A stretch of DNA of 13,109 nt from assembly GCF_001298715.1 (NCBI RefSeq), contig NZ_CDSC02000433.1, forward strand, positions 1-13,109, given 5' to 3'. The notes beneath the pieces are model-generated. The model was not told where the DNA came from and made no database searches. It saw only the letters and a list, made by a program, of their open reading frames with translations. Numbering within the stretch: the first letter of the stretch is position 1; each line of letters begins with the position of its first letter. Shown here one piece after another: positions 1 through 10,214 of the stretch. Origin of the DNA: Bathymodiolus azoricus thioautotrophic gill symbiont (lineage in GTDB: Bacteria; Pseudomonadota; Gammaproteobacteria; PS1; Pseudothioglobaceae). Position numbers and translations under genes: made by a program.

Positions 1-187
1 AATCGAATCTTAACTCTATGATGTGTTGTTTTTTAGCTAGGCTTTTAAAATTTCGTTGTAAAAAGATTTTGGAAGTGAACGAGGTCTTGGCATGATTTTA
101 TTGTCTTGTTAAAAACTTATTATTTTACCATATTTATATCTTTTATTTTTGAAAATGGTATTACTAACAATTAAAAAAACAATAGGC
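1..187. other. Left-edge AT-rich stretch, no supported gene
   Basis: I see no gene I can support here. A plus-strand frame is open from the window edge to a TGA at 93-95 (about 30 codons), and a minus-strand ATG at 93 opens an 18-residue peptide starting MPRPRS that stops at 37. Neither resembles a family I recognise with confidence. The plus frame could be the last codons of a gene lying to the left. The stretch lies beyond the rRNA terminator. Confidence 0.4.
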
Positions 188-227
188 AAAAAAATACCTC
201 GACACTTATAAAGTATTGAGGTATTTT
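188..227 (-). terminator. Intrinsic terminator of the rRNA operon
   Basis: Read on the minus strand, AAAATACCTC (227-218) pairs perfectly with GAGGTATTTT (200-191). After one mismatch six more inner pairs follow, closing a TAT loop. The descending arm runs into seven consecutive T (194-188). A strong stem followed by a U tract is the classic Rho-independent form. It lies about 100 bases past the 3' end of 5S and is the only good terminator on this side, so it probably ends the whole rRNA transcript. The opposite strand has only a weak T-rich tail, so it may work poorly for plus-strand transcripts. Confidence 0.85.
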
Positions 228-247
228 GTGGTATTTTTGAAATTTTA

Positions 248-302
248 CAAGGTAGATTGCAAGGAGTTTAGTAAAACTAAACGACTGAAAATCTAACGCA
301 GT
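248..302 (-). repeat. Palindromic repeat, copy B (downstream of 5S)
   Basis: Plus-strand pattern: CAAGG (248-252), 11 bases, GAGTTTA, 7 bases, TAAACGAC, 9 bases, AACGCAGT (295-302), with A/T-rich flanks on both sides. The same blocks with the same spacing, apart from one base in the central loop, occur between the two spacer tRNAs (4124-4177). GTTTA/TAAAC forms a central hairpin and the flanks form weaker outer arms. It lies between 5S and the terminator, so it is transcribed as part of the rRNA precursor. The layout suggests a short dispersed REP-like element. No transposase is nearby. Confidence 0.7.
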
Positions 303-328
303 AAAAACCAAAAAATAGCCGAAATTAA

Positions 329-447
329 AGCCTAGCAATGTCCTACTCTCACATGGGGAGACCCCACACTACCATCGGCGCTAAGTGGTTTCACTACTGA
401 GTTCGGGATGGGATCAGGTGGGTCACACTCGCTATTGTCACTAAGCA
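329..447 (-). rRNA. 5S ribosomal RNA
   Basis: About 119 nt. The minus strand contains the conserved 5S core CCCGAACTCAGTAGTGAAAC and the GCGCCGATGGTAGTGTGGGG block, very close to E. coli 5S. The ends GCTTAG at the 5' side and CTAGGC at the 3' side pair as the closing helix I, which sets the boundaries to within one or two bases. It is the last gene of the operon, following 23S. Confidence 0.93.
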
Positions 448-459
448 AACTGGTTTTTT

Positions 460-520
460 ATTTACGCCTAGCGCAAATAAAATAATTAAAAAGTTTTTAT
501 ACCTTGGTTATTACTAACCA
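460..520 (-). other. Hairpins in the 23S-5S spacer
   Basis: Two stem-loops lie just ahead of 5S in the transcript. One at 460-478 has an 8-bp stem (one G-U) and a 3-base loop. The other at 505-520 has the 6-bp stem TGGTTA/TAACCA and a 4-base loop. Neither is followed by a U tract in the transcribed direction, so they look like processing structures (RNase E or RNase III region) and not terminators. The rest of the 448-600 spacer is AT-rich and shows nothing else. Confidence 0.5.
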
Positions 521-606
521 GAGGATATAACAATTAATACATTTATAAAGTTTACACACTTACTCAGTGTATTGCATAACACATCAACACAAAAATTATA
601 GATTCA

Positions 607-627
607 TCTAAATAATTTGGGTGTTAT

Positions 628-636
<9 letters not shown>
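607..636 (-). other. 23S trailer arm of the processing stem
   Basis: This arm is complementary to the 23S leader arm at 3511-3540. Twenty Watson-Crick pairs with a single bulged A are followed by about nine more pairs that include several G-U. This is the long helix that brings the 23S ends together and is the usual substrate for RNase III. It overlaps the last bases of mature 23S. Confidence 0.8.
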
Positions 637-3510
<2,874 letters not shown>

Positions 3511-3517
<7 letters not shown>

Positions 3518-3540
3518 ATATAACCCCAAACCATCTAAAA
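3511..3540 (-). other. 23S leader arm of the processing stem
   Basis: Partner of the trailer arm at 607-636. The duplex joins the 5' and 3' ends of 23S in the precursor and spans the mature 5' end at 3517. Differences between the two arms beyond the first 20 pairs are almost all compatible with G-U pairing in the RNA, which supports selection on the helix. Confidence 0.8.
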
Positions 3541-3819
3541 CATGTTTCCAAATTTTCTCTTTGTCTGTGTTGTTTTATTGCCTCAATCAATCATTTAGCA
3601 ACGCTAAACTCTTTCAATCGTCAATAAAACACCTTGTCAAAGAAAAAATCTGAAATCACTCAAGTTCAGTATCATACAGTTAGTATTTCACCAAGAAGTC
3701 ACAAATTGTGATAAATCACAATCGGTGAATTCTTTTCTTTCTTATTTCACCAGCGGTTTTTACACCGCCGATGAGAATCCATATTTTTTGAAATTGTTGT
3801 GTCAATGCAATACACCAAT

Positions 3820-3844
3820 GAAAACTGTCATCACAACAGTTTTC
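3820..3844 (-). other. Strong hairpin in the 23S leader
   Basis: GAAAACTGT and ACAGTTTTC form a perfect 9-bp stem with a 7-base loop, between boxA and the 5' end of 23S. A smaller hairpin, GCGGT/ACCGC, sits at 3753-3768. No T run follows on the minus strand, so a role in folding or processing of the precursor is more likely than termination. The rest of 3541-3889 is plain AT-rich leader. Confidence 0.5.
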
Positions 3845-3889
3845 GCGTTGTTATATTGTATATTTACAAACTTTACTTCATGTATTAAA

Positions 3890-3901
3890 TTGTTAAAGAG
3901 C
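3890..3901 (-). promoter_or_regulatory. boxA antitermination site ahead of 23S
   Basis: The minus strand reads GCTCTTTAACAA, matching the rRNA boxA consensus TGCTCTTTAACA except its first base, which is G here. BoxA in the leader RNA recruits NusB-S10 and makes RNA polymerase resist Rho termination over untranslated rRNA. E. coli has a boxA in the same place in its 16S-23S spacer. Confidence 0.85.
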
Positions 3902-3902
3902 C

Positions 3903-3920
3903 CCACACTCGTAAGCGTGG
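3903..3920 (-). other. boxB-like hairpin before boxA
   Basis: CCACGCT and AGTGTGG form a 7-bp stem (one G-U) capped by TACG, ending one base upstream of boxA in the transcript. Its position matches the boxB hairpin seen next to boxA in rRNA leaders. Its function is inferred from position only. Confidence 0.55.
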
Positions 3921-3922
3921 TA

Positions 3923-3967
3923 TAAAAACTTAAATAAAATCACAATATGGTTTTATTTAAGTTTTTA
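3923..3967. repeat. Perfect 17-bp AT-only inverted repeat in the spacer
   Basis: The arms 3923-3939 and 3951-3967 are exact reverse complements over 17 bases (almost only A and T, core AACTTAAATAAAA), with an 11-base spacer. It lies between tRNA-Ala and the boxB/boxA pair. No clean T tract follows the stem on the minus strand. It could separate tRNA-Ala from 23S during processing. A further 7-bp hairpin, TTTTTGC/GCAAAAA, lies at 3988-4005, directly after tRNA-Ala. Confidence 0.7.
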
Positions 3968-4010
3968 AAAAAAATGAAAACTTAGTTTTTTTGCAAAAGC
4001 AAAAACAATG

Positions 4011-4086
4011 TGGTGGAGCCAGGGAGGATCGAACTCCCGACCTCTTGCGTGCAAGGCAAGCGCTCTCCCAGCTGAGCTATGGCCCC
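4011..4086 (-). tRNA. tRNA-Ala (TGC)
   Basis: 76 nt with encoded CCA. The acceptor arms GGGGCCA and TGGCTCC pair. The D arm contains AGCTCAGCTGGGAGAGC. The anticodon stem CTTGC/GCAAG closes the loop CTTGCAC, giving anticodon TGC. The T arm contains GTTCGATC. It is the second tRNA of the 16S-23S spacer in transcription order, the usual Ile-Ala arrangement. Confidence 0.97.
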
Positions 4087-4123
4087 TTGAAAACAGTAAA
4101 AAATACTGTAATTTTTATTTTTG

Positions 4124-4177
4124 CAAGGCGAGGGCGACAGAGTTTATGTTAATAAACGACCAGGCCGACAACGCAGT
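4124..4177 (-). repeat. Palindromic repeat, copy A (between the spacer tRNAs)
   Basis: Plus-strand blocks CAAGG, GAGTTTA, TAAACGAC and AACGCAGT are separated by 11, 6 and 9 bases, the same layout as copy B at 248-302. The centre forms the hairpin GTTTAT-gtta-ATAAAC. The outer A/T-rich arms 4111-4123 and 4178-4190 are near-perfect inverted repeats (12 of 13). The element fills most of the 105-base gap between tRNA-Ile and tRNA-Ala. A separate small hairpin, ACAGTA/TACTGT, lies at 4093-4109. Confidence 0.7.
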
Positions 4178-4191
4178 CAAAAATGAAAATT

Positions 4192-4268
<77 letters not shown>

Positions 4269-4436
4269 GAATGGTGGGATTATCTTTGCCTTATATTGCG
4301 TTATTTTTATTCAGTCAGTCATGTATTCACACTACATTCCTTCCTTCAAAATAATACCTTACTTAAAACAAAAATATCCTGCGTAATTAACTACCAATAA
4401 TTGGCAGTTATGCAATTCTTTCATTCTTCTTTATAG

Positions 4437-4467
4437 TTATCAAACAACTTGTTGTGGACACTCATAC
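4437..4467 (-). other. 16S trailer arm of the processing stem
   Basis: This arm is complementary to 6119-6148. All 30 leader bases can pair, with two G-U pairs and one bulged base on the trailer side. It is the classic RNase III stem that circularises the 16S precursor, beginning seven bases after the mature 3' end. Confidence 0.85.
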
Positions 4468-4473
4468 TTTTCT

Positions 4474-6007
<1,534 letters not shown>

Positions 6008-6118
6008 AATTCTAACTATTTAGAACATTGGCAACACTTATAAATAAGTGCGCTTTGCGTTCAATTTTTTTAAAAGCTTAATTGCTTTAGTTTTTTATGT
6101 GCACTTGCACAATTTAAT

Positions 6119-6148
6119 GTACGAGTGCCCACACAAGTTGTTTGATAA
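6119..6148 (-). other. 16S leader arm of the processing stem
   Basis: Partner of the trailer arm at 4437-4467. It follows boxA by one base in the transcript. The segment TGTGGGCACTCG closely matches the E. coli 16S leader, an independent sign of a gammaproteobacterial operon. The leader between this arm and 16S (6008-6118) is AT-rich with nothing else clear. Confidence 0.85.
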
Positions 6149-6149
6149 A

Positions 6150-6162
6150 TTTTTAAAGAGCA
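6150..6162 (-). promoter_or_regulatory. boxA antitermination site in the 16S leader
   Basis: The minus strand reads TGCTCTTTAAAAA, an almost exact boxA. A weak hairpin TTTCA/TGAAA (6185-6200) at the start of the transcript could serve as boxB. Together they predict Nus-factor antitermination of the operon. Confidence 0.85.
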
Positions 6163-6199
6163 ACTAAATTGAAAAAAAATAATGTTTCAACTCAGTGAA

Positions 6200-6235
6200 A
6201 GGTGGCAATTATACAAGCAAAAAATCTTGCGTCAA
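6200..6235 (-). promoter_or_regulatory. rRNA operon promoter
   Basis: On the minus strand, a -35 TTGACG (6235-6230) is followed after 16 bases by a perfect -10 TATAAT (6213-6208). The expected start is about 6200-6202. The discriminator TGCCACC is GC-rich against an AT-rich background, as expected for a promoter under stringent (ppGpp/DksA) control. Upstream, 6240-6272 is A/T-rich with A and T tracts, as in an UP element. It begins directly after the rhodanese stop codon. Only one promoter is evident, whereas E. coli operons have two. Confidence 0.88.
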
Positions 6236-6272
6236 GCACTATTTCACTTTTTTATTAAATTAATTTCTAAAA

Positions 6273-6740
6273 TTAGAGATTGGGCTGTAATTTTTCTTCT
6301 GAAACCGCTTGGTTAAGCCATTTGTCAGCTTCATCAATATCAACGATGTCATCTTTTATATTAAGCATTTCTAAGTCGTTATCATTCCAACCTTTAATAC
6401 CTAACTTTAGAGAACGAACATTTTCAAACCCCATTTGTTGCATAGTCAGTGCCGCAAGAGCAGAGCGGTTGCCTGAACGACAAATAAGTACAATGTTTTG
6501 ATTTCTAGCTTCTGCCAACTTAGGTATGGTGTCATCATAGTTCCAAACGCAAGCACCTTCAAGCACACCACGGGCAACATGTAGAGCGTCTTTAATATGC
6601 ATCATTTCAAATTCGGCTTGCTCACGAATATCTAATAATATCAAATCAGAGTTTTGTTCAATTTCTTCTTCCAAATCCCAAGGCAATATCTCATCTACAC
6701 AGACTAATGCTTTTGCTACTAATTTTTGATAATCATCCAT
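6273..6740 (-). CDS. Single-domain rhodanese-like sulfurtransferase
   Basis: 155 residues, a single rhodanese domain without signal peptide or membrane segment, so probably cytoplasmic. The domain shows the early block LLDIRE (residues 35-40) and the active-site loop CRSGNRS with catalytic Cys87. That six-residue loop after Cys is typical of active sulfurtransferases that carry a persulfide from donors such as thiosulfate or glutathione persulfide. The ends, about 20 residues before the domain and an acidic tail after about 125, lie outside the core. ATG at 6740 starts one base after the stop of the response regulator, with no clear ribosome site, so translational coupling is likely. It is the last gene of the packed array. 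Being next to a sensor-regulator pair suggests a role in sulfur or redox physiology, but the substrate cannot be read from sequence. Confidence 0.85.
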   Translation of the reverse strand: MDDYQKLVAKALVCVDEILPWDLEEEIEQNSDLILLDIREQAEFEMMHIKDALHVARGVLEGACVWNYDDTIPKLAEARNQNIVLICRSGNRSALAALTMQQMGFENVRSLKLGIKGWNDNDLEMLNIKDDIVDIDEADKWLNQAVSEEKLQPNL

Positions 6741-6741
6741 A

Positions 6742-7371
6742 TTACTTACAGTAACCTTTTTCGGTCACCATCACGGCAACTTCAACCCTTGAAGAAAGCG
6801 ATAATTTTTTTAAAATTGATTTCACATGTAACTTAACTGTACCATCTGAAATACCCAGCTCTCTAGCAATAACCTTGTTACTATGTCCGCCTGATATTTG
6901 ACAAGCCACTTCTTTTTCTCGTTTGGTGAGTAGCTCAAAAGAAGATTCACTATCTGTCAATTCATTCTTCAGCGCCTTGACCAATACATGTGTCATATCT
7001 TGCGTAACAATAATCGACCCTGTTGCCACTTCATTGAGCGAATCTACCAACTCATCTGGGTCCATATCCTTTAGTAAATACCCTTGGGCGCCGTATTTTA
7101 AACAATCACGCAAATCATTTTCATCAGTACTGGTGGTTAATATTACTACTGGTGTTTGTTCATTGCGCTCTTTCAGGGTCTTTAACACCTCAAGTCCTGA
7201 CATACTTGGCATACGCAAGTCTAACAAGATAATATCTATTAATAAGTCTGGGATTTCTTCTAAGCCTTGTTCAGGTGAAGAGGCCGCCTTAGCACTGATT
7301 TTTCTGGACTCTAATAATGAGACAAGCCCGTTACGGAATAAGGCGTGGTCATCAATAATATAAATCTTCAT
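6742..7371 (-). CDS. NarL/FixJ-family response regulator
   Basis: 209 residues from ATG at 7371. This start is preferred because GGGGAGG lies 9 bases upstream and the ATG begins one base after the kinase stop; upstream in-frame TTG (7389) and ATG (7380) starts would overlap that gene. The receiver domain (about 1-120) has the acidic pair D7/D8, phospho-acceptor D51 in LLDLRMP, T79/T80 and K101. The LuxR-type helix-turn-helix (about 146-200) includes LTKREKEV and GTVKLHVKSILKKL, very close to NarL/NarP. It should be phosphorylated by the kinase encoded upstream and then bind DNA as a dimer. Targets are unknown. Nitrate or nitrite control is a reasonable guess from the family, but the partner kinase is unusual. 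The gene symbol is left blank for that reason. Confidence 0.9.
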   Translation of the reverse strand: MKIYIIDDHALFRNGLVSLLESRKISAKAASSPEQGLEEIPDLLIDIILLDLRMPSMSGLEVLKTLKERNEQTPVVILTTSTDENDLRDCLKYGAQGYLLKDMDPDELVDSLNEVATGSIIVTQDMTHVLVKALKNELTDSESSFELLTKREKEVACQISGGHSNKVIARELGISDGTVKLHVKSILKKLSLSSRVEVAVMVTEKGYCK

Positions 7372-7372
7372 T

Positions 7373-8857
7373 TTATACATCCTCCCCAAAACTCACAGTC
7401 ACTCGCGTGCCTTCATCAACTTCGGATTCAATGTCAATATGCGCACCGATTCTACTCGCACGCTCTTTCATAATATTCATACCGATATTATTCCCCATTA
7501 CTTCGGTGTCAAGTGTGTCTTTTTTAAAGCCTACACCATCATCTTCAATCAGCAACTGGCATTGTGGCTCAGCAGAAAACAAAATTCGCACATTACGCGC
7601 CTTGGCATGTTTGCGAATATTAGACAAGGCTTCTTGGGTAATACGCATAATTTGCATTTCTGTTTCTGAGGTAAGGTCGAACTTGCCTTCTACTTGTAAA
7701 TAAGTAGCAATATTCTCTTCTGCCCTAAAACTATTGACTAGATTTTCTAATGAAGTTTCTATGCCTCTAGGGTCTAAAGGCACACGGAAATTACACATTA
7801 ATTCTCTGAGCTCTTGATTGGCTTGGGTAATGTTTAACTGCAAACTGGTAACTTTTTCACCCGCATCTCTTTTGTTACCTTGCTTCAACATATCGTCTAA
7901 GACAGTCACTTGTAGTTTTAAGCTATAAATAGTTTGCGCTAAAGAATCGTGAATTTCTTGTGATAAGAATAAGCGCTCCTGCGAGAGTTCTAGTCGCTTA
8001 GTTTCTTCGTCAAGTCTTGCCTTGTCAAGTGCAATGGCAATATTATCAGCAATGGATTCAAGCAATGCACGCTCGTCAAAAGCGAGTGAAGGCTCAGAAT
8101 CAAAAAATAAATTAAACACGCCTAAGGTTTTTCCGTGGTATTTCAGGGGAATAAAAATCGTACCAACGCTCGCTTTAGCCTCAGATTTTTCGCCCACACA
8201 CTGTTGACAAGTATGTACACTAAACTGCACATAACTGTCTTGTGCCATTGCTATTTCACCACAAAAGCAATCACTACTAACCACATCAATTTCTTGCTCC
8301 TTGTCGTCAATTACTCCACTTTGCGCGACTAAATGCAATTCTGTATCATTGATTAAACGGCGTGCCACACCCGAAGATGCGTGTGTCATTTGCATAAATA
8401 CACCTAAAAAATACTCAAATAATTCTGTAGCGGAATGCATTGAGTTAAGTTTAGATGACACACTATAAAGCGTTTCTAATGAAGCCGATTTTTTACTCAG
8501 ACGCTGAACCTGCTTGTGCAAAATATCCTCCATGTCGTCATATAAATATTGGTTTTCATCAATTAGATGATTAATCGCTGTGGCAACAGGCTGAAATGCG
8601 GTTTTCTGTTTGTCATTTAGGCGTGCACTTTGATCAATATTGTAATCAATTACCCATTGTTGCAAATCCGTAAATGGCGATAAAAAGTCCTTACGAATAG
8701 ATAAATATAAACCCAAATATATTAACAATATTAATAGAGCAAAACCCATATCAATAATATTAGATGACTGATAAACTGAAAGCATTGCATGCCACAACAA
8801 TGGCGACAAGGTAGTCGTTACCAATAAGTAAAGATAAAATTTTGCTTTAATACCCAT
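7373..8857 (-). CDS. NarX-type histidine kinase with GAF domain and Cys cluster
   Basis: 494 residues from ATG at 8857. Two membrane helices (about 7-27 and 35-55) are separated by only about seven residues, so there is almost no periplasmic part and no nitrate-binding domain as in NarX. A linker follows (56-120), then a GAF-like domain (about 125-279) holding cysteines 197, 199, 217 and 220 in the order C-x-C-x17-C-x2-C. The HisKA_3 box QEIHDSLAQ contains phospho-acceptor His303. The HATPase domain has the N box (around N413), DDGVGF (439-444) and a G2 box (about 455-467). This is the HPK7 class that phosphorylates NarL-type regulators, and its regulator follows one base downstream. The cysteines could bind a metal or Fe-S cluster, or sense thiols; this is inference. 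An earlier in-frame ATG at 8920 would overlap mnmE and add an odd leader, so I rejected it. The real start follows the mnmE stop by 16 bases. Confidence 0.88.
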   Translation of the reverse strand: MGIKAKFYLYLLVTTTLSPLLWHAMLSVYQSSNIIDMGFALLILLIYLGLYLSIRKDFLSPFTDLQQWVIDYNIDQSARLNDKQKTAFQPVATAINHLIDENQYLYDDMEDILHKQVQRLSKKSASLETLYSVSSKLNSMHSATELFEYFLGVFMQMTHASSGVARRLINDTELHLVAQSGVIDDKEQEIDVVSSDCFCGEIAMAQDSYVQFSVHTCQQCVGEKSEAKASVGTIFIPLKYHGKTLGVFNLFFDSEPSLAFDERALLESIADNIAIALDKARLDEETKRLELSQERLFLSQEIHDSLAQTIYSLKLQVTVLDDMLKQGNKRDAGEKVTSLQLNITQANQELRELMCNFRVPLDPRGIETSLENLVNSFRAEENIATYLQVEGKFDLTSETEMQIMRITQEALSNIRKHAKARNVRILFSAEPQCQLLIEDDGVGFKKDTLDTEVMGNNIGMNIMKERASRIGAHIDIESEVDEGTRVTVSFGEDV

Positions 8858-8873
8858 AACAATGTAAATATCT

Positions 8874-10214
8874 CTACTTACCAATACAAAAAGAAGAAAA
8901 AATCTCACCCAACAAATCATCAGATGAGAACTCTCCAGTGATACTACCTAAATCTTGAGCGGCATGGTATAAATCTTGAGCAAGCAACTCGCTGGCATTA
9001 TTGTCAAGTTGCGTCAAGGCGTCCAACACGGATGCCAATGCCGCCTCTAAGGCAATAATATGGCGCTTGCGTGCTAGCAAAACGCCTTCGCCAGTATCAC
9101 TTAAACCCGCAATCTCTGAGAGTTTTTGTTTTAACAAATCAACACCCTTTGAATGTTTGGCACAGATTGACAACTGGATCTGATGCTCTATATATTCTAC
9201 ACCCACAACATCATTGGTTAAATCTATCTTGTTTTTAATCAATAATATCGATTTACCATCAATACCACTTGGTAAGATTGATAAATCTGGTGTTTCATCT
9301 TGCGCATCAAAGACCAATAACACTACATCAGCGCGTTCAATTTCACCATGCGCTCTCTTAATGCCTTCTTGTTCTACTTTATCCTCACTCGTGCGCAGTC
9401 CTGCCGTATCAATAATATTGAGTGGCATGCCATTAATGTGTATCGTTTCCTTTAATACATCACGCGTAGTACCTGCAATATCTGTCACAATCGCACTGGA
9501 TTCTTGCGTCAATGCATTCAGTAGCGATGATTTACCCGCATTTGGTTTGCCCGCAATTGCGATATTTAGGCCTTCTCTTAAAATCACACCCTGCTGTGCG
9601 GCATCTAAAATAGATTGAATATCTTTTTTAATTTTTTCAATCTTTTGTTTAACCTCACCTGATGCTAAGAAATCAATTTCTTCATCAGAAAAATCAATCG
9701 TCGCTTCAACAAAAACTCGCAACTCAATTAACGAGTGCGTTAGCGCATTCACTTGTTCGGAAAACTCGCCCGATAAAGAACGCAGTGCTGAGCGTGCAGA
9801 TTGCTTAGAGCTGGCATCAATGATATCTGCCACTGCTTCAGCTTGTATCAAGTCCATTTTACCATTGAGAAAAGCGCGTTTAGAAAACTCACCCGGCTCG
9901 GCTGCTTCTGCGCCTAATGATATGGCAGCCTCTAATAATAACCGCATAACCAAAATACCGCCATGCCCTTGTAACTCTAAAACATCTTCGCCGGTAAATG
10001 AGTTTGGTGCTGGAAAAAACAACGCTACACCCTTATCAATTTCATCCCCCTCTTGACTAAAAAACGAACCATAATGTGCATAGCGCGCCTTAGGGACTTT
10101 CCCCAACATCTTTTGGGCAATCTCGCCTGCAAGTGTACCAGAAACACGCACAACGCCAATACCACCTTGCCCTAAAGCACTTGCCAATGCACAAATTGTC
10201 GTTGCATTATTCAT
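8874..10214 (-). CDS. mnmE: tRNA modification GTPase MnmE (TrmE)
   Basis: 446 residues, near the usual 450-455. With MnmG it makes the 5-carboxymethylaminomethyl group on uridine 34 of certain tRNAs. The N-terminal folate-binding domain (about 1-118) precedes a helical domain interrupted by a Ras-like G domain. Visible motifs are the P-loop GKPNAGKS (222-229), TDIAGTTRD (244-252), DTAG (269-272), NKID (328-331) and the C-terminal CIGK (443-446), whose Cys is a family hallmark. All key residues are intact. ATG at 10214 overlaps the end of gshA by 8 bases; a TTG one codon earlier is less likely. Its usual neighbour yidC is absent, so the gene has been relocated relative to the common rpmH-rnpA-yidC-mnmE order. 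Confidence 0.96.
   Translation of the reverse strand: MNNATTICALASALGQGGIGVVRVSGTLAGEIAQKMLGKVPKARYAHYGSFFSQEGDEIDKGVALFFPAPNSFTGEDVLELQGHGGILVMRLLLEAAISLGAEAAEPGEFSKRAFLNGKMDLIQAEAVADIIDASSKQSARSALRSLSGEFSEQVNALTHSLIELRVFVEATIDFSDEEIDFLASGEVKQKIEKIKKDIQSILDAAQQGVILREGLNIAIAGKPNAGKSSLLNALTQESSAIVTDIAGTTRDVLKETIHINGMPLNIIDTAGLRTSEDKVEQEGIKRAHGEIERADVVLLVFDAQDETPDLSILPSGIDGKSILLIKNKIDLTNDVVGVEYIEHQIQLSICAKHSKGVDLLKQKLSEIAGLSDTGEGVLLARKRHIIALEAALASVLDALTQLDNNASELLAQDLYHAAQDLGSITGEFSSDDLLGEIFSSFCIGK

Noticed and set aside
3725..3925. 66-codon plus-strand open frame in the tRNA-Ala to 23S spacer
   Set aside because: It runs antisense over the boxA and boxB region and hairpins, has no ribosome site, and shows no recognisable protein features.
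3923..3967. Inverted repeat read as a terminator inside the rRNA operon
   Set aside because: No T tract follows on the minus strand, and termination here would abolish 23S and 5S synthesis.
6923..7363. 146-codon plus-strand frame antisense to the response regulator
   Set aside because: The minus-strand frame has clear receiver and LuxR motifs. The antisense frame is Ser/Asn-rich with no domain, a typical shadow.
9214..9618. 134-codon plus-strand frame antisense to mnmE
   Set aside because: It lies opposite the intact G domain of MnmE and has no independent coding signs.
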